A stretch of 64,000 nucleotides of DNA from Komagataeibacter sucrofermentans DSM 15973 (GCF_040581405.1 NZ_CP137157.1:872001-936000), one strand, 5' to 3'. Numbered from the stretch's first letter, positions 9,916 to 22,389 are shown. Translations and numbers: made by a program. Notes: generated by a model not told the origin, from the sequence alone.

Positions 9916-11190
9916 TTAGCGCCGGTGATTTTTGCCCGTGCCCGGAAGCTTTAGAACGCACACGGCCTCGACCTCGGTTGACCACAGGAACTGGTCGATC
10001 ACCGTCAGCCGCTCCAGCCGGTAGCCCAACTGCTGCAACGGGGTCAGGTCACGCTGCAGGGCAGTCGGGTTGCAACTGACATAAATGACATGGCGCGGCT
10101 TGCCTGCCACGATCTGCGCCATCTGCGTGCCCGCACCGGCATGGGGCGGATCAAGCACCACGGCCGCAGCCTTGGCCAGTTCGGCCGCCATGACCGGCTG
10201 GCGGTTCAGGTCGCGCAGCGCAGGCAGCACGCGGGTGCCCCCACTGGCCTGTTTGAGGCAGGCCAGCGCGGCCCTGTCCCCTTCATAGGCCAGCACCTTG
10301 GCATGGGCGGCGAGCGCGAAGGACAGCGTGCCGCAGCCTGCATAAAGCTCGATAATGCCTGCCTTCAGCCCCTTGGTGGGGAGTGCCGCCACCACGGCAG
10401 CCCTGATGGCGTCCTCGCCCGCGCGGGCAGGTTGCAGGAAGGCACCGGGCGGCGGGGTAACGCGCACGCCATCAAAATGGTGAAAGACCGGCCCGTTCAG
10501 CGCCAGCGTTTCGGGTGGCGTGCCGCCCAGCGAGATGCGCGGTATGCCATGCGCCTTGCTGAACTGCGCCAGAATGCGCCGGTCATTGGCATCCGGCGTG
10601 CCATCCATCGTAATCAGCAGGTCCGGCCCGCTATCGAGCAGGTTGATCTGGATGTCACCACCCGCATGCACGCCGGGCAGCGAATGCAGCATGTCGCGCA
10701 GCGGCGAGAGCAGGGCAAACAGGGCGGGGTCGAGCAGAGTACATGCGGTCATGTCCACCACATCGCCCCGGCGGCGATGCAGCCCGAGCACGATGCGCCT
10801 GCCTTCGCGGCGGAAGGCCAGATCAACGCGCCGCCGTCCCTGTGGGGCAACCTGCACGGTGGCAGGCGTGGGGATGGTATCAAAGCCTGCGCGTTGCAGC
10901 GCATCAAGCACGCGTCCGGCCTTCCAGCCCAGCAGGGCAGGCAACGCCATTTGCTGCACGCGGCAGCCACCGCACTGGCCAAACAGGGCGCAGGGCGGCG
11001 TGACCCGATCCGGGCTGGGGCTAATGATGCGCTCGAGTGCTGCGTGGGTGCCATGCAGCACTCCAGGTTGCACGACATCGCCCGGCACGGCACCGGGCAC
11101 GAAGATCCGTCCTGCCGGGGTTTCGGCTATGCCATCCCCGTCATTGCCAAGCGCCACCACCCGGATGGCGCCGGCCATGTCCTGTTCCAT
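9916..11190 (-). CDS. RlmD/TrmA-family RNA (uracil-5)-methyltransferase
   Basis: 424 residues. Order: a short TRAM-like N-terminal domain, a cysteine cluster CALFGQCGGC near residues 67-76 that with a later cysteine would bind a [4Fe-4S] cluster, a SAM-binding motif IIELYAGCGTLSF, and the nucleophile region YVSCNPTALQRDL with the catalytic cysteine. These are features of RlmD/RlmC/TrmA enzymes that make m5U in 23S rRNA or tRNA; which substrate is not decidable. It starts 11 bases after the DEAD-box helicase on the same strand, suggesting a ribosome-biogenesis operon. Residue 5 is an alternative ATG. Confidence 0.87.
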   Translation of the reverse strand: MEQDMAGAIRVVALGNDGDGIAETPAGRIFVPGAVPGDVVQPGVLHGTHAALERIISPSPDRVTPPCALFGQCGGCRVQQMALPALLGWKAGRVLDALQRAGFDTIPTPATVQVAPQGRRRVDLAFRREGRRIVLGLHRRRGDVVDMTACTLLDPALFALLSPLRDMLHSLPGVHAGGDIQINLLDSGPDLLITMDGTPDANDRRILAQFSKAHGIPRISLGGTPPETLALNGPVFHHFDGVRVTPPPGAFLQPARAGEDAIRAAVVAALPTKGLKAGIIELYAGCGTLSFALAAHAKVLAYEGDRAALACLKQASGGTRVLPALRDLNRQPVMAAELAKAAAVVLDPPHAGAGTQMAQIVAGKPRHVIYVSCNPTALQRDLTPLQQLGYRLERLTVIDQFLWSTEVEAVCVLKLPGTGKNHRR

Positions 11191-11201
11191 GCCTGCTCTG
11201 T

Positions 11202-12773
<1,572 letters not shown>

Positions 12774-12987
12774 ATTACTCTCGAACGTATCAGCAGATGA
12801 ATATGGCCCCGTCCGATTGCCACCGTGTCGCGCTGTATCAGGCTGCCGTCCCTGATGTACCTGCAGCAATGCAGGGAAGGGGAGTGTGGCACACGATGGG
12901 GATAAACCCCTCAAAGCGCCACATTCCCCGTGCCTATCGAGATTTGCAATGAAAATCAAGGGGGCGTGAAGTTACGCCCCATATTTG

Positions 12988-13440
12988 TCAGAAAGGATGG
13001 GCCAGGCAGGCGGTGATGATGGTCAGGATGCCGATGCCGGTGTTGAGCAGCACCAGCGAGCGGATCGAGTCGAACTGCCCCGGCTGCGGGCGCATGGCGC
13101 GGCGGGCCTTCTGGTAGGGGCCGAAATAGATGCGCGCGAACACGCCTGCCATGATCAGGCCAAGCAGCTGCATGAGATTGATCTGCCACGGCACGACCGC
13201 AAACCCGCCCTCGTGATAGATCATGAGCCAGCCGCTCACGAGCACCATGGGCATGGTGTGCCACACGATGCGGAAGAAGCGGTTCAGCGTCTGTAGATGC
13301 ACCGAGGCGCGCTGCGTTGCATCAAGCAGGTTCAGGCTGGGCCTGAGCACGAAGGCCGCATACATCATGCCGCCAACCCAGGCCGCCATGCCTGTAATGT
13401 GGAGTGCGAGCACAAGGCTCCAGACAATGGATAGGGACAT
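12988..13440 (-). CDS. CopD-family integral membrane protein
   Basis: 150 residues with four predicted membrane helices. Conserved histidines occur in LALHITG near the start and in RIVWHTMPMVLVSG, and FARIYFGPYQKARR follows; this fits the CopD-like (PF05425-type) membrane domain, whose members include copper-related and haem-binding proteins. The ATG at 13440 is preceded by a perfect AGGAGG five bases away. It is divergent from nnr and probably monocistronic. Physiological role unknown. Confidence 0.7.
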   Translation of the reverse strand: MSLSIVWSLVLALHITGMAAWVGGMMYAAFVLRPSLNLLDATQRASVHLQTLNRFFRIVWHTMPMVLVSGWLMIYHEGGFAVVPWQINLMQLLGLIMAGVFARIYFGPYQKARRAMRPQPGQFDSIRSLVLLNTGIGILTIITACLAHPF

Positions 13441-13576
13441 GAAGCCTCCTTGCGGGGATAAGGAATAAGGAAAACGCTTACCTGCCATAAAGCAGGATGC
13501 GGGATGCTTGTTTCCTCATTCCTGTATCATGTGCAAGGCCAGTGCGGCAGCCAATTGCCGGAAAAAGGGAGAGAAC

Positions 13577-15040
13577 ATGCCCGCCAGTGAACAGATGCAG
13601 GCCCTTGCGGCCGCCCGCCTCGTGCTGCCCACGCCAGCGCAGATGGGCCAGATCGACGCGGCTGCCGCCCGCAGCGTGCCGGTGTCGACGCTGATGGAAA
13701 ACGCGGGCCGCGCGGTGGCCCGCGCCATACGCCAGCACATGCGCCCGTGCCGGGTGCTGGTGCTGTGCGGGCCGGGCAATAATGGCGGCGATGGTTATGT
13801 GACGGCCCGCAGGCTGGCCGAGCAGGGCTGGCCGGTTTCGGTGGCGGCCCTTGCAACGCCGCGCCCTGGCGGGGAGGAAGCCGCCGCTGCCGCCCTGTGG
13901 CACGGCCCGATGGTGCCATTTGCGCCTGAAAGCGCAGCCGCCTTTGATCTGGTGGTCGATGCCGTGTTCGGCGCGGGGCTGAGCCGTGACGTGGCGCCTG
14001 ATGTGGTGGCCGTGCTCAGGGCTGCGCGGCGCATCGTGGCCATCGACATGCCCAGCGGCGTGGATGGGGCGACAGGCGCCGTGCGCGGTGGCGCCGCACA
14101 GGCCGAAATGACGGTCACCTTCTGCCGCCTCAAGCCCGGCCACCTGCTGCTGCCGGGCCGCACGCTGTGCGGGCGCACCGTGCTGGCCGATATCGGCATT
14201 CCCGAATCAGTGCTCGGTGAGGTGCCGATTCGCACCTGGCGCAATGAGCCCGGCCTGTGGCGCACGCCTGCCTGCACGGTCACTTCCTATAAATACAGCC
14301 GTGGCGTGGTCAGTATCTGTGGCGGGCGCGAGATGCCGGGCGCGGCCCGTCTTTCCGCCGCGGGCGCGCGGGCGGCAGGGGCGGGGCTGGTGCGGCTGGC
14401 TGCAGGCGAGAGTGCCGAGGCCTATCGCATGACCGCGCCCGCTGGCCTGATCGTGGATTCCGACCCGCTGGAAACCCTGCTGGAAGACAGGCGCCGCCAT
14501 GTATGGGTGTGTGGCCCCGGCCTTTCGGTGGCGGAGGTGGCGGCGGTCTTTCCTGCGCTGGCAGGGGCAGGCCGCGCGGTGATTGCCGATGCCGGGGCCT
14601 TCAGCATGGCGGCAGGTCACCCCGAGCGGCTGAAGGGGGCCTCCATCATCACGCCGCATATCGGCGAGTTCTCGCGCGTGTTCGGCAAGCCCGGCGCGGA
14701 CCGGGTGGAAGCCGCGCGCGCGGCGGCAGTGGGCACGGGTGCCGTGACGGTGCTCAAGGGGCCGGATACCATCATCGCCGCACCCGATGGCCGGGTGGCG
14801 ATCAACGATCACGCCACCCCCATGCTGGGCACGGCAGGCTCGGGCGATACGCTGACCGGCATCATCGCCGCCATGCTCGCCGCGGGCATGCCCGCGTGGG
14901 AGGCCGCCTGCGCCGGGGTCTGGCTGCATGGCGATGCAGCGCGGCATGCGGGCGAATGGCCGCTGGCCGAGGATTTCGACCGCCACATCGGCGCGGCCCG
15001 CCACCGGGCGGAGGCGCAGGCGAAAAAAGTTTTCGGCTGA
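13577..15040 (+). CDS. nnr: Bifunctional NAD(P)H-hydrate epimerase/dehydratase
   Basis: 487 residues. The N-terminal epimerase domain carries GPGNNGGDGY near residue 70 and converts R- to S-NAD(P)HX. The C-terminal kinase-like dehydratase domain carries TPHIGEFSRVFG and the TAGSGDTLTG catalytic motif and repairs S-NAD(P)HX using a nucleotide. The ATG at 13577 follows AAAGGGAGAG. It is a stand-alone housekeeping gene for metabolite repair, ending about 80 bases before tRNA-Leu. Confidence 0.93.
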   Translation: MPASEQMQALAAARLVLPTPAQMGQIDAAAARSVPVSTLMENAGRAVARAIRQHMRPCRVLVLCGPGNNGGDGYVTARRLAEQGWPVSVAALATPRPGGEEAAAAALWHGPMVPFAPESAAAFDLVVDAVFGAGLSRDVAPDVVAVLRAARRIVAIDMPSGVDGATGAVRGGAAQAEMTVTFCRLKPGHLLLPGRTLCGRTVLADIGIPESVLGEVPIRTWRNEPGLWRTPACTVTSYKYSRGVVSICGGREMPGAARLSAAGARAAGAGLVRLAAGESAEAYRMTAPAGLIVDSDPLETLLEDRRRHVWVCGPGLSVAEVAAVFPALAGAGRAVIADAGAFSMAAGHPERLKGASIITPHIGEFSRVFGKPGADRVEAARAAAVGTGAVTVLKGPDTIIAAPDGRVAINDHATPMLGTAGSGDTLTGIIAAMLAAGMPAWEAACAGVWLHGDAARHAGEWPLAEDFDRHIGAARHRAEAQAKKVFG

Positions 15041-15121
15041 AAAGCCCAATCCTTTTCCCTTCGCATCTTGCCCCATGGCCTGTGGTGCGCTAAAGCCGCG
15101 CGCTTACAGGCTGGGCACTGT

Positions 15122-15206
<85 letters not shown>

Positions 15207-15303
15207 ATGATCCCGGCAAGTCGCGTTATGCGAGCAGACGTGGTGGCCCCAACCGGCTTCTTGCGTTCTTTGACACGTTCTGACCGAGAGGATGGCCTGG
15301 CAG

Positions 15304-16641
15304 ATGCAGGTTACTGAAACGCTTTCCGATGGCCTGAAGCGCGGTTTCACCGTTACGGTGCCCGCAGCAGAAATCGAGAGCAAGCGCACCGCGCGCCTGA
15401 AAGAAGTTGGACAGTCCATGAAGCTGCCGGGTTTCCGCCCGGGCAAGGTGCCGATGAGCATCCTGCAGCAGCGTTTTGGCGAATCCGTGCAGGGTGAGGT
15501 GATGGAGCAGGTCGTAAGCGACGCGACCCGCACCCTGCTTGACGAGCGCGGCCTGCGCCCTGCCATGCAGCCGAAGGTTGACCTCGTTTCCGGCAGCGAG
15601 CCGGGCAGTAAGGAAGACCTGAAGTTCACGGTCGAGTTCGAGATCCTGCCCGAGATCACCATTCCCGACCTGTCCACCCTGTCGCTCGAGCGCCTCAAGT
15701 CCGAGGTGAATGCCGAGACGGTGGACAAGGCGCTCAAGGAAATCGCCAGCCGCCAGCGCGAGTTCGAGAAGGTCGAGGAAGACCGCCCCGCCGCCGATGG
15801 CGACGTGGTGAGCGTGGACTTCGTGGGCAAGGTTGACGGCACGGCCTTTGAAGGCGGTTCCGCTGACGACGTGAACGTCGAACTCGGCGGCGCGGGCTTC
15901 ATCCCCGGTTTCGCCGAGCAGATCGTGGGCATGAAGGCCGGTGAAGAAAAAGTGATCACCGTCACCTTCCCCGCCGATTACGGCGCGGAGCACCTTGCGG
16001 GCAAGGAAGCGACCTTCGACATCAAGGTGAAGGAACTCAAGCGCCCGGTCGAAGCCAAGATCGACGACGAGCTGGCCAAGAAGCTCGGCTTCGAGGGGCT
16101 TGAGCAGGTGCGCGAGCTGATCACGCAGCAGGTCACGCAGGAATACGACCAGCTTTCCCGCCTGCGCCTCAAGCGCGAGCTGCTCGACAAGCTGGCCGAA
16201 AAGACCGACTTCCAGGCGCCTCCGGGCATGGTGGATGCCGAGTTCAGCCAGATCTGGGCCCGCATCGAGGAAGACCGCAAGGCCGGCCGCCTCGATGAGG
16301 AAGACAAGGGCAAGGACGAGGACACGCTGCGCGCCGACTATCGCAAGATTGCCGAACGCCGCGTGAAACTTGGCCTCCTGCTTGCCGAAATCGGCCGTGT
16401 GAACAACATCACCGTGACGCAGGAAGAAATCGTTCACGCCGTTCGGGCCGAAGCCGCGCGCTATCCGGGTCAGGAACAGGCCGTGTTCGAATATTTCGGC
16501 AAGAACCCGCAGGCGATCGATGGCCTGCGTGGCCCGATCTTCGAGAACAAGGTCATCGACTACATCGTCGAGCTGGCCAAGGTCGAGGATAAGGTCGTGA
16601 CGCCGGAAGAACTGGCCGAAATGCCGGAAGCTGACGTCTGA
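15304..16641 (+). CDS. tig: Trigger factor, ribosome-associated peptidyl-prolyl isomerase
   Basis: 445 residues. The N-terminal ribosome-binding domain has the signature GFRPGKVP near residue 41; the FKBP-type domain includes GDVVSVDFVGKVDGTAFEGG; a long helical C-terminal chaperone arm follows. It binds nascent chains at the ribosome exit. The ATG at 15304 (MQVTETLSDG) is preferred over 15292: the family N-terminus begins there and GAGAGGA is correctly spaced. First of the classic tig-clpP-clpX-lon run. Confidence 0.97.
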   Translation: MQVTETLSDGLKRGFTVTVPAAEIESKRTARLKEVGQSMKLPGFRPGKVPMSILQQRFGESVQGEVMEQVVSDATRTLLDERGLRPAMQPKVDLVSGSEPGSKEDLKFTVEFEILPEITIPDLSTLSLERLKSEVNAETVDKALKEIASRQREFEKVEEDRPAADGDVVSVDFVGKVDGTAFEGGSADDVNVELGGAGFIPGFAEQIVGMKAGEEKVITVTFPADYGAEHLAGKEATFDIKVKELKRPVEAKIDDELAKKLGFEGLEQVRELITQQVTQEYDQLSRLRLKRELLDKLAEKTDFQAPPGMVDAEFSQIWARIEEDRKAGRLDEEDKGKDEDTLRADYRKIAERRVKLGLLLAEIGRVNNITVTQEEIVHAVRAEAARYPGQEQAVFEYFGKNPQAIDGLRGPIFENKVIDYIVELAKVEDKVVTPEELAEMPEADV

Positions 16642-16670
16642 TCCGCTCTGGCGGCATAGGTAACGCCTGC

Positions 16671-16698
16671 GGCGCGCGGAAGGGGACTTCCGCGCGCC
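16671..16698 (+). terminator. Hairpin after tig, probable terminator
   Basis: A perfect 11-bp GC-rich stem, GGCGCGCGGAA with TTCCGCGCGCC, has a 6-base loop and starts 29 bases after the tig stop. No T run follows, so it may act as a processing or Rho-linked terminator rather than an intrinsic one. Confidence 0.55.
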
Positions 16699-16899
16699 GT
16701 ATGTGTTTGTGGACAGGTGAACACGCGCGGATTGTGCGGCCCGTTTCTGGCAAAATGACAGGGGTGGGGTGGTATCTGGCGTGTTTGTCTCTATTTTGTC
16801 ATAAGTAACCGGGAAGGGTCCGGCTGCGCCAGCGCTGTCCGTGCCTCCTGCACCGGGCGCGTAACGTGGAACGGGCCCTTGCTTTTCAGGATCGGGAAT

Positions 16900-17541
16900 A
16901 TGGCTATGAGGGATCGGGATCCCGTAGAGATCTTCAATAACGCTCTGGTACCGATGGTGGTCGAACAGACCTCCCGCGGGGAACGGGCATTCGACATCTA
17001 TTCCCGCCTTCTGCAGGAACGGATCATCTTTCTCACCGGGCCGGTCTATGATCAGGTCTCGGCGCTGGTTTCCGCGCAGCTGCTTTATCTGGAAAGCGTG
17101 AACCCCAGCAAGGAAATCTCGTTCTACATCAACAGCCCCGGCGGCGTGGTGTCGGCGGGGCTCGCCATCTACGACACCATGCAGTACATCCGCTGCCCCG
17201 TCAGCACGGTGTGCATCGGGCAGGCGGCGTCGATGGGGTCGCTGCTGCTGGCCGGTGGCGAGAAGGGGCGGCGATTCGCGCTGCCCAATTCACGCGTCAT
17301 GGTGCACCAGCCTTCGGGCGGGGCGCAGGGGCAGGCCAGCGACATTGAGATCCAGGCGCAGGAAATCCTGACCATCCGCCAGCGCCTGAACGAGATCTAC
17401 AAGGAGCACACCGGCCGCACGCTTGAGGAGATCGAGCAGAAGCTGGAGCGCGACAGCTACATGTCAGCGGAAGAGGCGCAGGCATTCGGCATCGTGGATG
17501 AAGTGGTCCGTCGTAACGTTGCATCAAAACCTGCAGAGTAA
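16900..17541 (+). CDS. clpP: ATP-dependent Clp protease proteolytic subunit
   Basis: 213 residues, the serine protease of the ClpXP complex. The catalytic serine is S111 in AASMGSLL and the histidine H136 in MVHQPSGG; an aspartate follows in the expected region. The start at 16900 ([12 protein letters not shown]) has GGGA close by; 16906 is an alternative. It is followed 134 bases later by clpX, its ATPase partner. Confidence 0.96.
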   Translation: MAMRDRDPVEIFNNALVPMVVEQTSRGERAFDIYSRLLQERIIFLTGPVYDQVSALVSAQLLYLESVNPSKEISFYINSPGGVVSAGLAIYDTMQYIRCPVSTVCIGQAASMGSLLLAGGEKGRRFALPNSRVMVHQPSGGAQGQASDIEIQAQEILTIRQRLNEIYKEHTGRTLEEIEQKLERDSYMSAEEAQAFGIVDEVVRRNVASKPAE

Positions 17542-17675
17542 TCTGCATCAGGGGGCGCGTTCGCAGGCGCGCTCCCGGCCCCGGTGGGGAAGGGTTGCCT
17601 GCGGCGGTCCAGGCAGCGTTTCCTGCCCGGTCGCAAGGTATGGAGAAGTTCCCCTGAGTGGGAATAGGAGCGGTT

Positions 17676-18935
17676 ATGAATAACAAATCCGGCGATTCCA
17701 AAAATACGCTTTACTGCTCGTTCTGTGGCAAGTCGCAGCATGAGGTCCGCAAACTGATCGCCGGTCCCACCGTGTTCATTTGCGATGAATGCGTCGAATT
17801 GTGCATGGATATCATCCGTGAGGAGCACAAGACGCATCTGGTCAAATCGCGCGACGGGGTGCCTACGCCGCGTGAAATCTGCAAGATTCTCGATGATTAC
17901 GTCATCGGCCAGGGTCATGCGAAGAAGGTGCTGTCGGTAGCGGTGCACAACCACTACAAGCGCCTCGCCCATGCCCAGAAGAACAATGATGTCGAGATTG
18001 CAAAATCCAACATCATGCTCATCGGCCCCACCGGCTCGGGCAAGACCCTGCTGGCCCAGACGCTCGCCCGCATCCTTGACGTGCCCTTCACCATGGCCGA
18101 CGCCACCACCCTGACCGAAGCGGGCTACGTGGGCGAGGATGTGGAGAACATCATCCTCAAGCTGCTGCAGGCGGCCGACTACAATGTGGAGAAGGCCCAG
18201 CGCGGCATTGTCTACATCGACGAGATCGACAAGATCTCGCGCAAGTCGGACAACCCTTCCATCACCCGCGATGTCAGCGGCGAGGGCGTGCAGCAGGCCC
18301 TGCTCAAGATCATGGAAGGCACGGTTGCTTCCGTGCCGCCGCAGGGCGGGCGCAAGCACCCGCAGCAGGAATTCCTGCAGGTGGACACCACCAACATGCT
18401 GTTCATCTGCGGCGGCGCGTTTGCGGGGCTCGACAAGATCATCAGCGCGCGCGGCAAGGGTTCGGGCATCGGCTTTGGTGCCGATGTGCAGTCGCCCGAC
18501 GAGCGGCGCATGGGTGCCGTGCTGCGTGAGGTTGAGCCCGAGGATCTGCTGAAATTCGGCCTGATCCCCGAATTCATCGGTCGCCTGCCCGTGGTCGCCA
18601 CGCTGGAAGATCTTGATGAGGCCGCCCTGATCGAGATCCTGACCAAGCCCAAGAACGCGCTCGTCAAGCAGTATGCCCGCCTGTTCCAGATGGAGGACGT
18701 GCAGCTCACCTTCACCGAGGATGCGCTGCGTCAGGTCGCCCAGCGCGCCATTGCCCGTCGCACGGGCGCGCGTGGCCTGCGCGCCATTCTCGAAAGCATC
18801 CTGCTGTCGACCATGTTCGACCTTCCCGGCCTGAAGAATGTCGAGGAAGTGGTGGTCAACAAGGAAGTGGCCGAGGGCAAGGCGCAGCCTGTCTATGTGT
18901 ATGGCAAGAACCAGCCGGCCGAACAGTCCGCCTGA
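17676..18935 (+). CDS. clpX: Clp protease ATP-binding subunit ClpX
   Basis: 419-residue AAA+ unfoldase feeding ClpP. The N-terminal zinc-binding domain has CSFCGKS and CDECVELC; Walker A is GPTGSGKTL; the IGF-type loop region and sensor motifs follow. The ATG at 17676 lies after AGGAG. Length and domain order are standard. Confidence 0.98.
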   Translation: MNNKSGDSKNTLYCSFCGKSQHEVRKLIAGPTVFICDECVELCMDIIREEHKTHLVKSRDGVPTPREICKILDDYVIGQGHAKKVLSVAVHNHYKRLAHAQKNNDVEIAKSNIMLIGPTGSGKTLLAQTLARILDVPFTMADATTLTEAGYVGEDVENIILKLLQAADYNVEKAQRGIVYIDEIDKISRKSDNPSITRDVSGEGVQQALLKIMEGTVASVPPQGGRKHPQQEFLQVDTTNMLFICGGAFAGLDKIISARGKGSGIGFGADVQSPDERRMGAVLREVEPEDLLKFGLIPEFIGRLPVVATLEDLDEAALIEILTKPKNALVKQYARLFQMEDVQLTFTEDALRQVAQRAIARRTGARGLRAILESILLSTMFDLPGLKNVEEVVVNKEVAEGKAQPVYVYGKNQPAEQSA

Positions 18936-18962
18936 CGGTCTGGCCGCTTTACGCCGAATTGT

Positions 18963-18984
18963 CGCCACCGGGCTTGTGGTGGCG
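18963..18984 (+). terminator. Short GC hairpin between clpX and lon
   Basis: CGCCACC and GGTGGCG form a 7-bp perfect stem with an 8-base loop, 27 bases after the clpX stop. No T run follows. It could be a weak terminator or a transcript-processing site. Confidence 0.3.
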
Positions 18985-19097
18985 GCGCGTCGTGACAACA
19001 TTGAAGTGAGGTTGTCGCATATGCGGCGCAACGGATGGGCAGGCCACATGCTTGGGTGCCCATCCGGGATCGTCCATCAGGAGGTCAAAAAAACAAT

Positions 19098-21590
19098 ATG
19101 TCTGAAACTGACAGACTGACTCCCGCGCCTGAAGGCACGGAAACCACCGATACCAACACCGCCGGCACCCCCGTCGCCACCACGCGTGGCGCGGAGGAAG
19201 CTGATGACGATACGCGTGACACGATTGCTGTCCTGCCCCTGCGCGATATTGTTGTCTTTCCGCACATGATCGTGCCGCTGTTCGTGGGGCGTGAGAAATC
19301 CGTCCGCGCGCTGGAAGCCGTAACGCGCAGCGACAAGCAGATCCTGCTCGTGGCCCAGAAGAACGCGGCGCAGGATGACCCTACGCCCGAGGATATCTAC
19401 CGCTACGGCACGGTCTCCACCATCCTGCAGCTGCTCAAGCTGCCCGATGGCACGGTCAAGGTGCTTGTTGAAGGCGGCAGGCGCGCCCACATTACCGCTC
19501 TGCACGAGGTCGATGGCCATTTCGAGGCCGAGATCGAGGACGTGCCCGAGCAGGAAACCGATGGCAAGGAAGCCGAGGCCATTGGCCGCACGCTGATCGG
19601 CCAGTTCGAGCAGTACATCAAGCTGAACAAGAAGATCGCGCCCGAGGTGCTGGTCTCCCTCAACCAGATTGATGACCTGTCGAAGCTGGCGGACACCATT
19701 GCCAGCCATCTGAACCTGAAGATTCCCGAAAAGCAGGAAATCCTCGAGATCCAGGACGTGAATGCGCGTCTGGAGCGGGTTTTCGCGCATATGGAAGCCG
19801 AGATCGGCGTGCTTCAGGTTGAAAAGCGCATCCGTAACCGCGTGAAGCGGCAGATGGAAAAGACCCAGCGCGAGTACTACCTCAACGAGCAGCTCAAGGC
19901 GATCCAGAAGGAACTTGGCGAAGGCGAGGACGGCAAGGACGAAACCGCCGAACTTGAGGAAAAGATCGCCAAGACCAAGCTGAGCAAGGAAGCGCGCGAA
20001 AAGGCCATGGCCGAGCTGAAGAAGCTGCGGAGCATGAGCCCGATGTCGGCCGAGTCGACGGTGGTGCGCAACTATCTCGACTGGATTCTGGGCATTCCGT
20101 GGAAGAAGCGCTCGAAGGTCCGCCATGACCTGTCCGAGGCCCAGAAGGTGCTCGACACCGACCATTACGGGCTGGAGAAGGTCAAGGAACGCATCATCGA
20201 GTATCTGGCCGTGCAGAGTCGCGCCCAGAAGCTCAAGGGGCCGATCCTGTGCCTTGTGGGGCCGCCAGGCGTGGGCAAGACCTCGCTGGCCAAATCCATC
20301 GCCAAGGCGACGGGGCGGCAGTATGTGCGCATGTCGCTTGGTGGCATGCGCGATGAGGCCGAGATCCGTGGCCACCGCCGCACCTATATCGGCTCCATGC
20401 CCGGCAAGATCATCCAGGGCATGAAGAAGGCCAAGACCTCGAATCCGCTCTTCCTGCTTGATGAGATCGACAAGCTTGGCGCCGACTGGCGCGGCGATCC
20501 GTCTTCCGCACTGCTGGAGGTGCTGGACCCCGAGCAGAATTCAACCTTTGGCGATCACTATCTCGAGGTCGATTATGACCTGTCGGATGTGATGTTCATC
20601 ACCACCGCCAACAGCCTGAACATGCCCCAGCCGCTGCTGGACCGCATGGAGATCATCCGCCTGTCGGGTTACACCGAGGATGAGAAGGTCGAGATTGCCA
20701 AGCGCCACCTGCTGGGCAAGCAGACGGAGGCCAACAACCTCAAGCCGGGCGAGTGGTCGGTGTCCGATGATGCCCTGCGTGAGCTGATTCGCAGCTACAC
20801 GCGTGAGGCCGGTGTGCGTAACCTCGAGCGCGAAATTGCGACACTGGCCCGCAAGGCCGTGACCGAGATCGTGACCGGCAAGGCCAAGACCGTGGCGATC
20901 ACGGCCGAAAACCTTGAAAAATACGCGGGCGTGAAGCGCTTCCGCCACGGTGAGACCGAGTCGGAAGACATGGTCGGAGTCGTGACCGGGCTGGCCTGGA
21001 CCGAAGTGGGCGGAGAAATCCTGACCATCGAAAGCGTGATGGTGCCGGGCAAGGGCAACATCAAGCTGACCGGCAAGCTTGGCGACGTGATGAAGGAAAG
21101 TGTCGCGGCAGCCCTGTCCTACGTGCGTAGCCGTGCGGTGACCTTTGGCATCAGCCCCGCCCTGTTTGAAAAGCGCGACCTGCACGTGCATGTGCCTGAG
21201 GGTGCCACGCCCAAGGATGGTCCTTCGGCCGGTATCGGCATGGCCACCTCGATCGTGAGCGTGATGACGGGCATCCCCGTGCGGCGCGACGTGGGCATGA
21301 CCGGCGAAATCACGCTGCGTGGCCGCGTGCTGCCGATTGGCGGCCTGAAGGAGAAGCTGCTGGCCGCCCACCGCGCGGGCCTCAAGACCATCTTCATCCC
21401 CAAGGATAACGAGAAGGATCTGGTCGATATCCCCACGGTGGTGACCGAGGCGCTGACCATCCTGCCGGTTTCGCATGTGGATGAAGTGATTGGCCAGGCA
21501 CTGGTGGAAAAGCCCGAGCCGATCGAATGGACGGAGCCGGCAGCAGCCTCCTCCGTCGAAGGAGCCGCAACACCTGCATTGACGCATTGA
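19098..21590 (+). CDS. lon: ATP-dependent protease Lon
   Basis: 830 residues. An N-terminal substrate domain begins at [19 protein letters not shown], the AAA+ domain has Walker [10 protein letters not shown] near residue 388, and the C-terminal protease domain carries the catalytic serine S710 in [11 protein letters not shown] with a lysine about 43 residues later. The ATG at 19098 follows CAGGAGG with normal spacing. It degrades misfolded and regulatory proteins in the cytosol. The order clpX-lon-hupB is standard in proteobacteria. Confidence 0.98.
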   Translation: MSETDRLTPAPEGTETTDTNTAGTPVATTRGAEEADDDTRDTIAVLPLRDIVVFPHMIVPLFVGREKSVRALEAVTRSDKQILLVAQKNAAQDDPTPEDIYRYGTVSTILQLLKLPDGTVKVLVEGGRRAHITALHEVDGHFEAEIEDVPEQETDGKEAEAIGRTLIGQFEQYIKLNKKIAPEVLVSLNQIDDLSKLADTIASHLNLKIPEKQEILEIQDVNARLERVFAHMEAEIGVLQVEKRIRNRVKRQMEKTQREYYLNEQLKAIQKELGEGEDGKDETAELEEKIAKTKLSKEAREKAMAELKKLRSMSPMSAESTVVRNYLDWILGIPWKKRSKVRHDLSEAQKVLDTDHYGLEKVKERIIEYLAVQSRAQKLKGPILCLVGPPGVGKTSLAKSIAKATGRQYVRMSLGGMRDEAEIRGHRRTYIGSMPGKIIQGMKKAKTSNPLFLLDEIDKLGADWRGDPSSALLEVLDPEQNSTFGDHYLEVDYDLSDVMFITTANSLNMPQPLLDRMEIIRLSGYTEDEKVEIAKRHLLGKQTEANNLKPGEWSVSDDALRELIRSYTREAGVRNLEREIATLARKAVTEIVTGKAKTVAITAENLEKYAGVKRFRHGETESEDMVGVVTGLAWTEVGGEILTIESVMVPGKGNIKLTGKLGDVMKESVAAALSYVRSRAVTFGISPALFEKRDLHVHVPEGATPKDGPSAGIGMATSIVSVMTGIPVRRDVGMTGEITLRGRVLPIGGLKEKLLAAHRAGLKTIFIPKDNEKDLVDIPTVVTEALTILPVSHVDEVIGQALVEKPEPIEWTEPAAASSVEGAATPALTH

Positions 21591-21635
21591 GCGCCGTAGG
21601 GCAGGGGTGCGTGGTCGCAAAATTGTCATGATGGA

Positions 21636-21665
21636 GGGGAATGACGGTTTTCTCTGTCATTCCCC
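21636..21665 (+). terminator. Perfect hairpin after lon
   Basis: GGGGAATGAC and GTCATTCCCC form a perfect 10-bp stem with a 10-base loop, 46 bases after the lon stop and just before the hupB promoter. No T run, so the terminator function is inferred from position. Confidence 0.5.
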
Positions 21666-21677
21666 GAATTCTGTTGG

Positions 21678-21705
21678 TTGACGTGAGAAAAAACAGCGGC
21701 ATAGT
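21678..21705 (+). promoter_or_regulatory. Predicted sigma-70 type promoter of hupB
   Basis: TTGACG (21678-21683) and CATAGT (21700-21705) are separated by 16 bases, 5/6 and 4/6 matches to the -35 and -10 consensus. They lie about 66 bases before the hupB ATG in an AT-richer stretch. Confidence 0.45.
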
Positions 21706-21771
21706 GCGAGCAGAAATGCGGCGCGATGTTTGAATGATTGCGTAAGCGCACAGTACAAAGAAAGGCGTAAA

Positions 21772-22059
21772 ATGGAGAAGCCACTTAACAAGCAGGAACT
21801 GGTTGCTGCGGTAGCCGAGGAAGCCGATCTGGCCAAAGCCAAGGCTGGCGAAGTGGTTGATGCGGTTTTCGGTGCGATCGAAAAGGCGCTGGCAAACAAT
21901 CAGGAAGTCCGTCTGGTCGGTTTTGGCACGTTCGTTACGGCGACCCGCAAGGCCGCCAAGGGCCGCAACCCCCGCACGGGTGAACCGCTGGACATTCCGG
22001 AATCCACGTCCGTGCGTTTCAAGCCGGGCAAGAACCTGAAGGAAGCGGTCAGCAAGTAA
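21772..22059 (+). CDS. hupB: HU-type DNA-binding protein
   Basis: 95 residues, a nucleoid-associated histone-like protein that bends DNA as a dimer. The HU signature appears as GFGTFVTATRKAAKGRNPRT, the beta-arm that wraps DNA, followed by KPGKNLKEAV. The ATG at 21772 has AAAGG upstream; in-frame upstream starts add an unconserved leader. Own promoter and terminator. Confidence 0.96.
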   Translation: MEKPLNKQELVAAVAEEADLAKAKAGEVVDAVFGAIEKALANNQEVRLVGFGTFVTATRKAAKGRNPRTGEPLDIPESTSVRFKPGKNLKEAVSK

Positions 22060-22084
22060 GACCGCCTGTTTCAGGAAAAAAAGA

Positions 22085-22119
22085 GGGGGCAATCCATTTT
22101 CCGGGTTGCCCCCTTTTTT
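22085..22119 (+). terminator. Rho-independent terminator of hupB
   Basis: GGGGGCAATCC pairs with GGGTTGCCCCC (11 bp with one G-U) around a 7-base loop, followed by six T. It begins 26 bases after the hupB stop. Confidence 0.9.
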
Positions 22120-22140
22120 GTAATCCCTTACTAGGGGCGC

Positions 22141-22215
22141 GGGCGATTAGCTTAGCGGTAGAGCATCTCGTTTACACCGAGAGGGTCGGCGGTTCGATCC
22201 CGTCATCGCCCACCA
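22141..22215 (+). tRNA. tRNA-Val (anticodon TAC)
   Basis: 75 bases. Acceptor GGGCGAT pairs with ATCGCCC, the anticodon loop is TTTACAC (anticodon TAC) between TCTCG and CGAGA, the T arm holds GGTTCGATC, and discriminator A and CCA are encoded. Confidence 0.96.
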
Positions 22216-22249
22216 TGTTTTCCTGTATCCGTGCAGGGACATGCCCCAT

Positions 22250-22326
<77 letters not shown>

Positions 22327-22359
22327 TTATGGCGCAGCCCATCATAATGTTCCGCACCA

Positions 22360-22389
22360 CGCCAGATGCCATTGCACTGGCGTTTTTTT
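22360..22389 (+). terminator. Rho-independent terminator after tRNA-Asp
   Basis: CGCCAG pairs with CTGGCG (6 bp, further weak pairing inside), followed by seven T. It ends the tRNA-Val/tRNA-Asp transcript before the nuo promoter region at about 22390-22616. Confidence 0.75.
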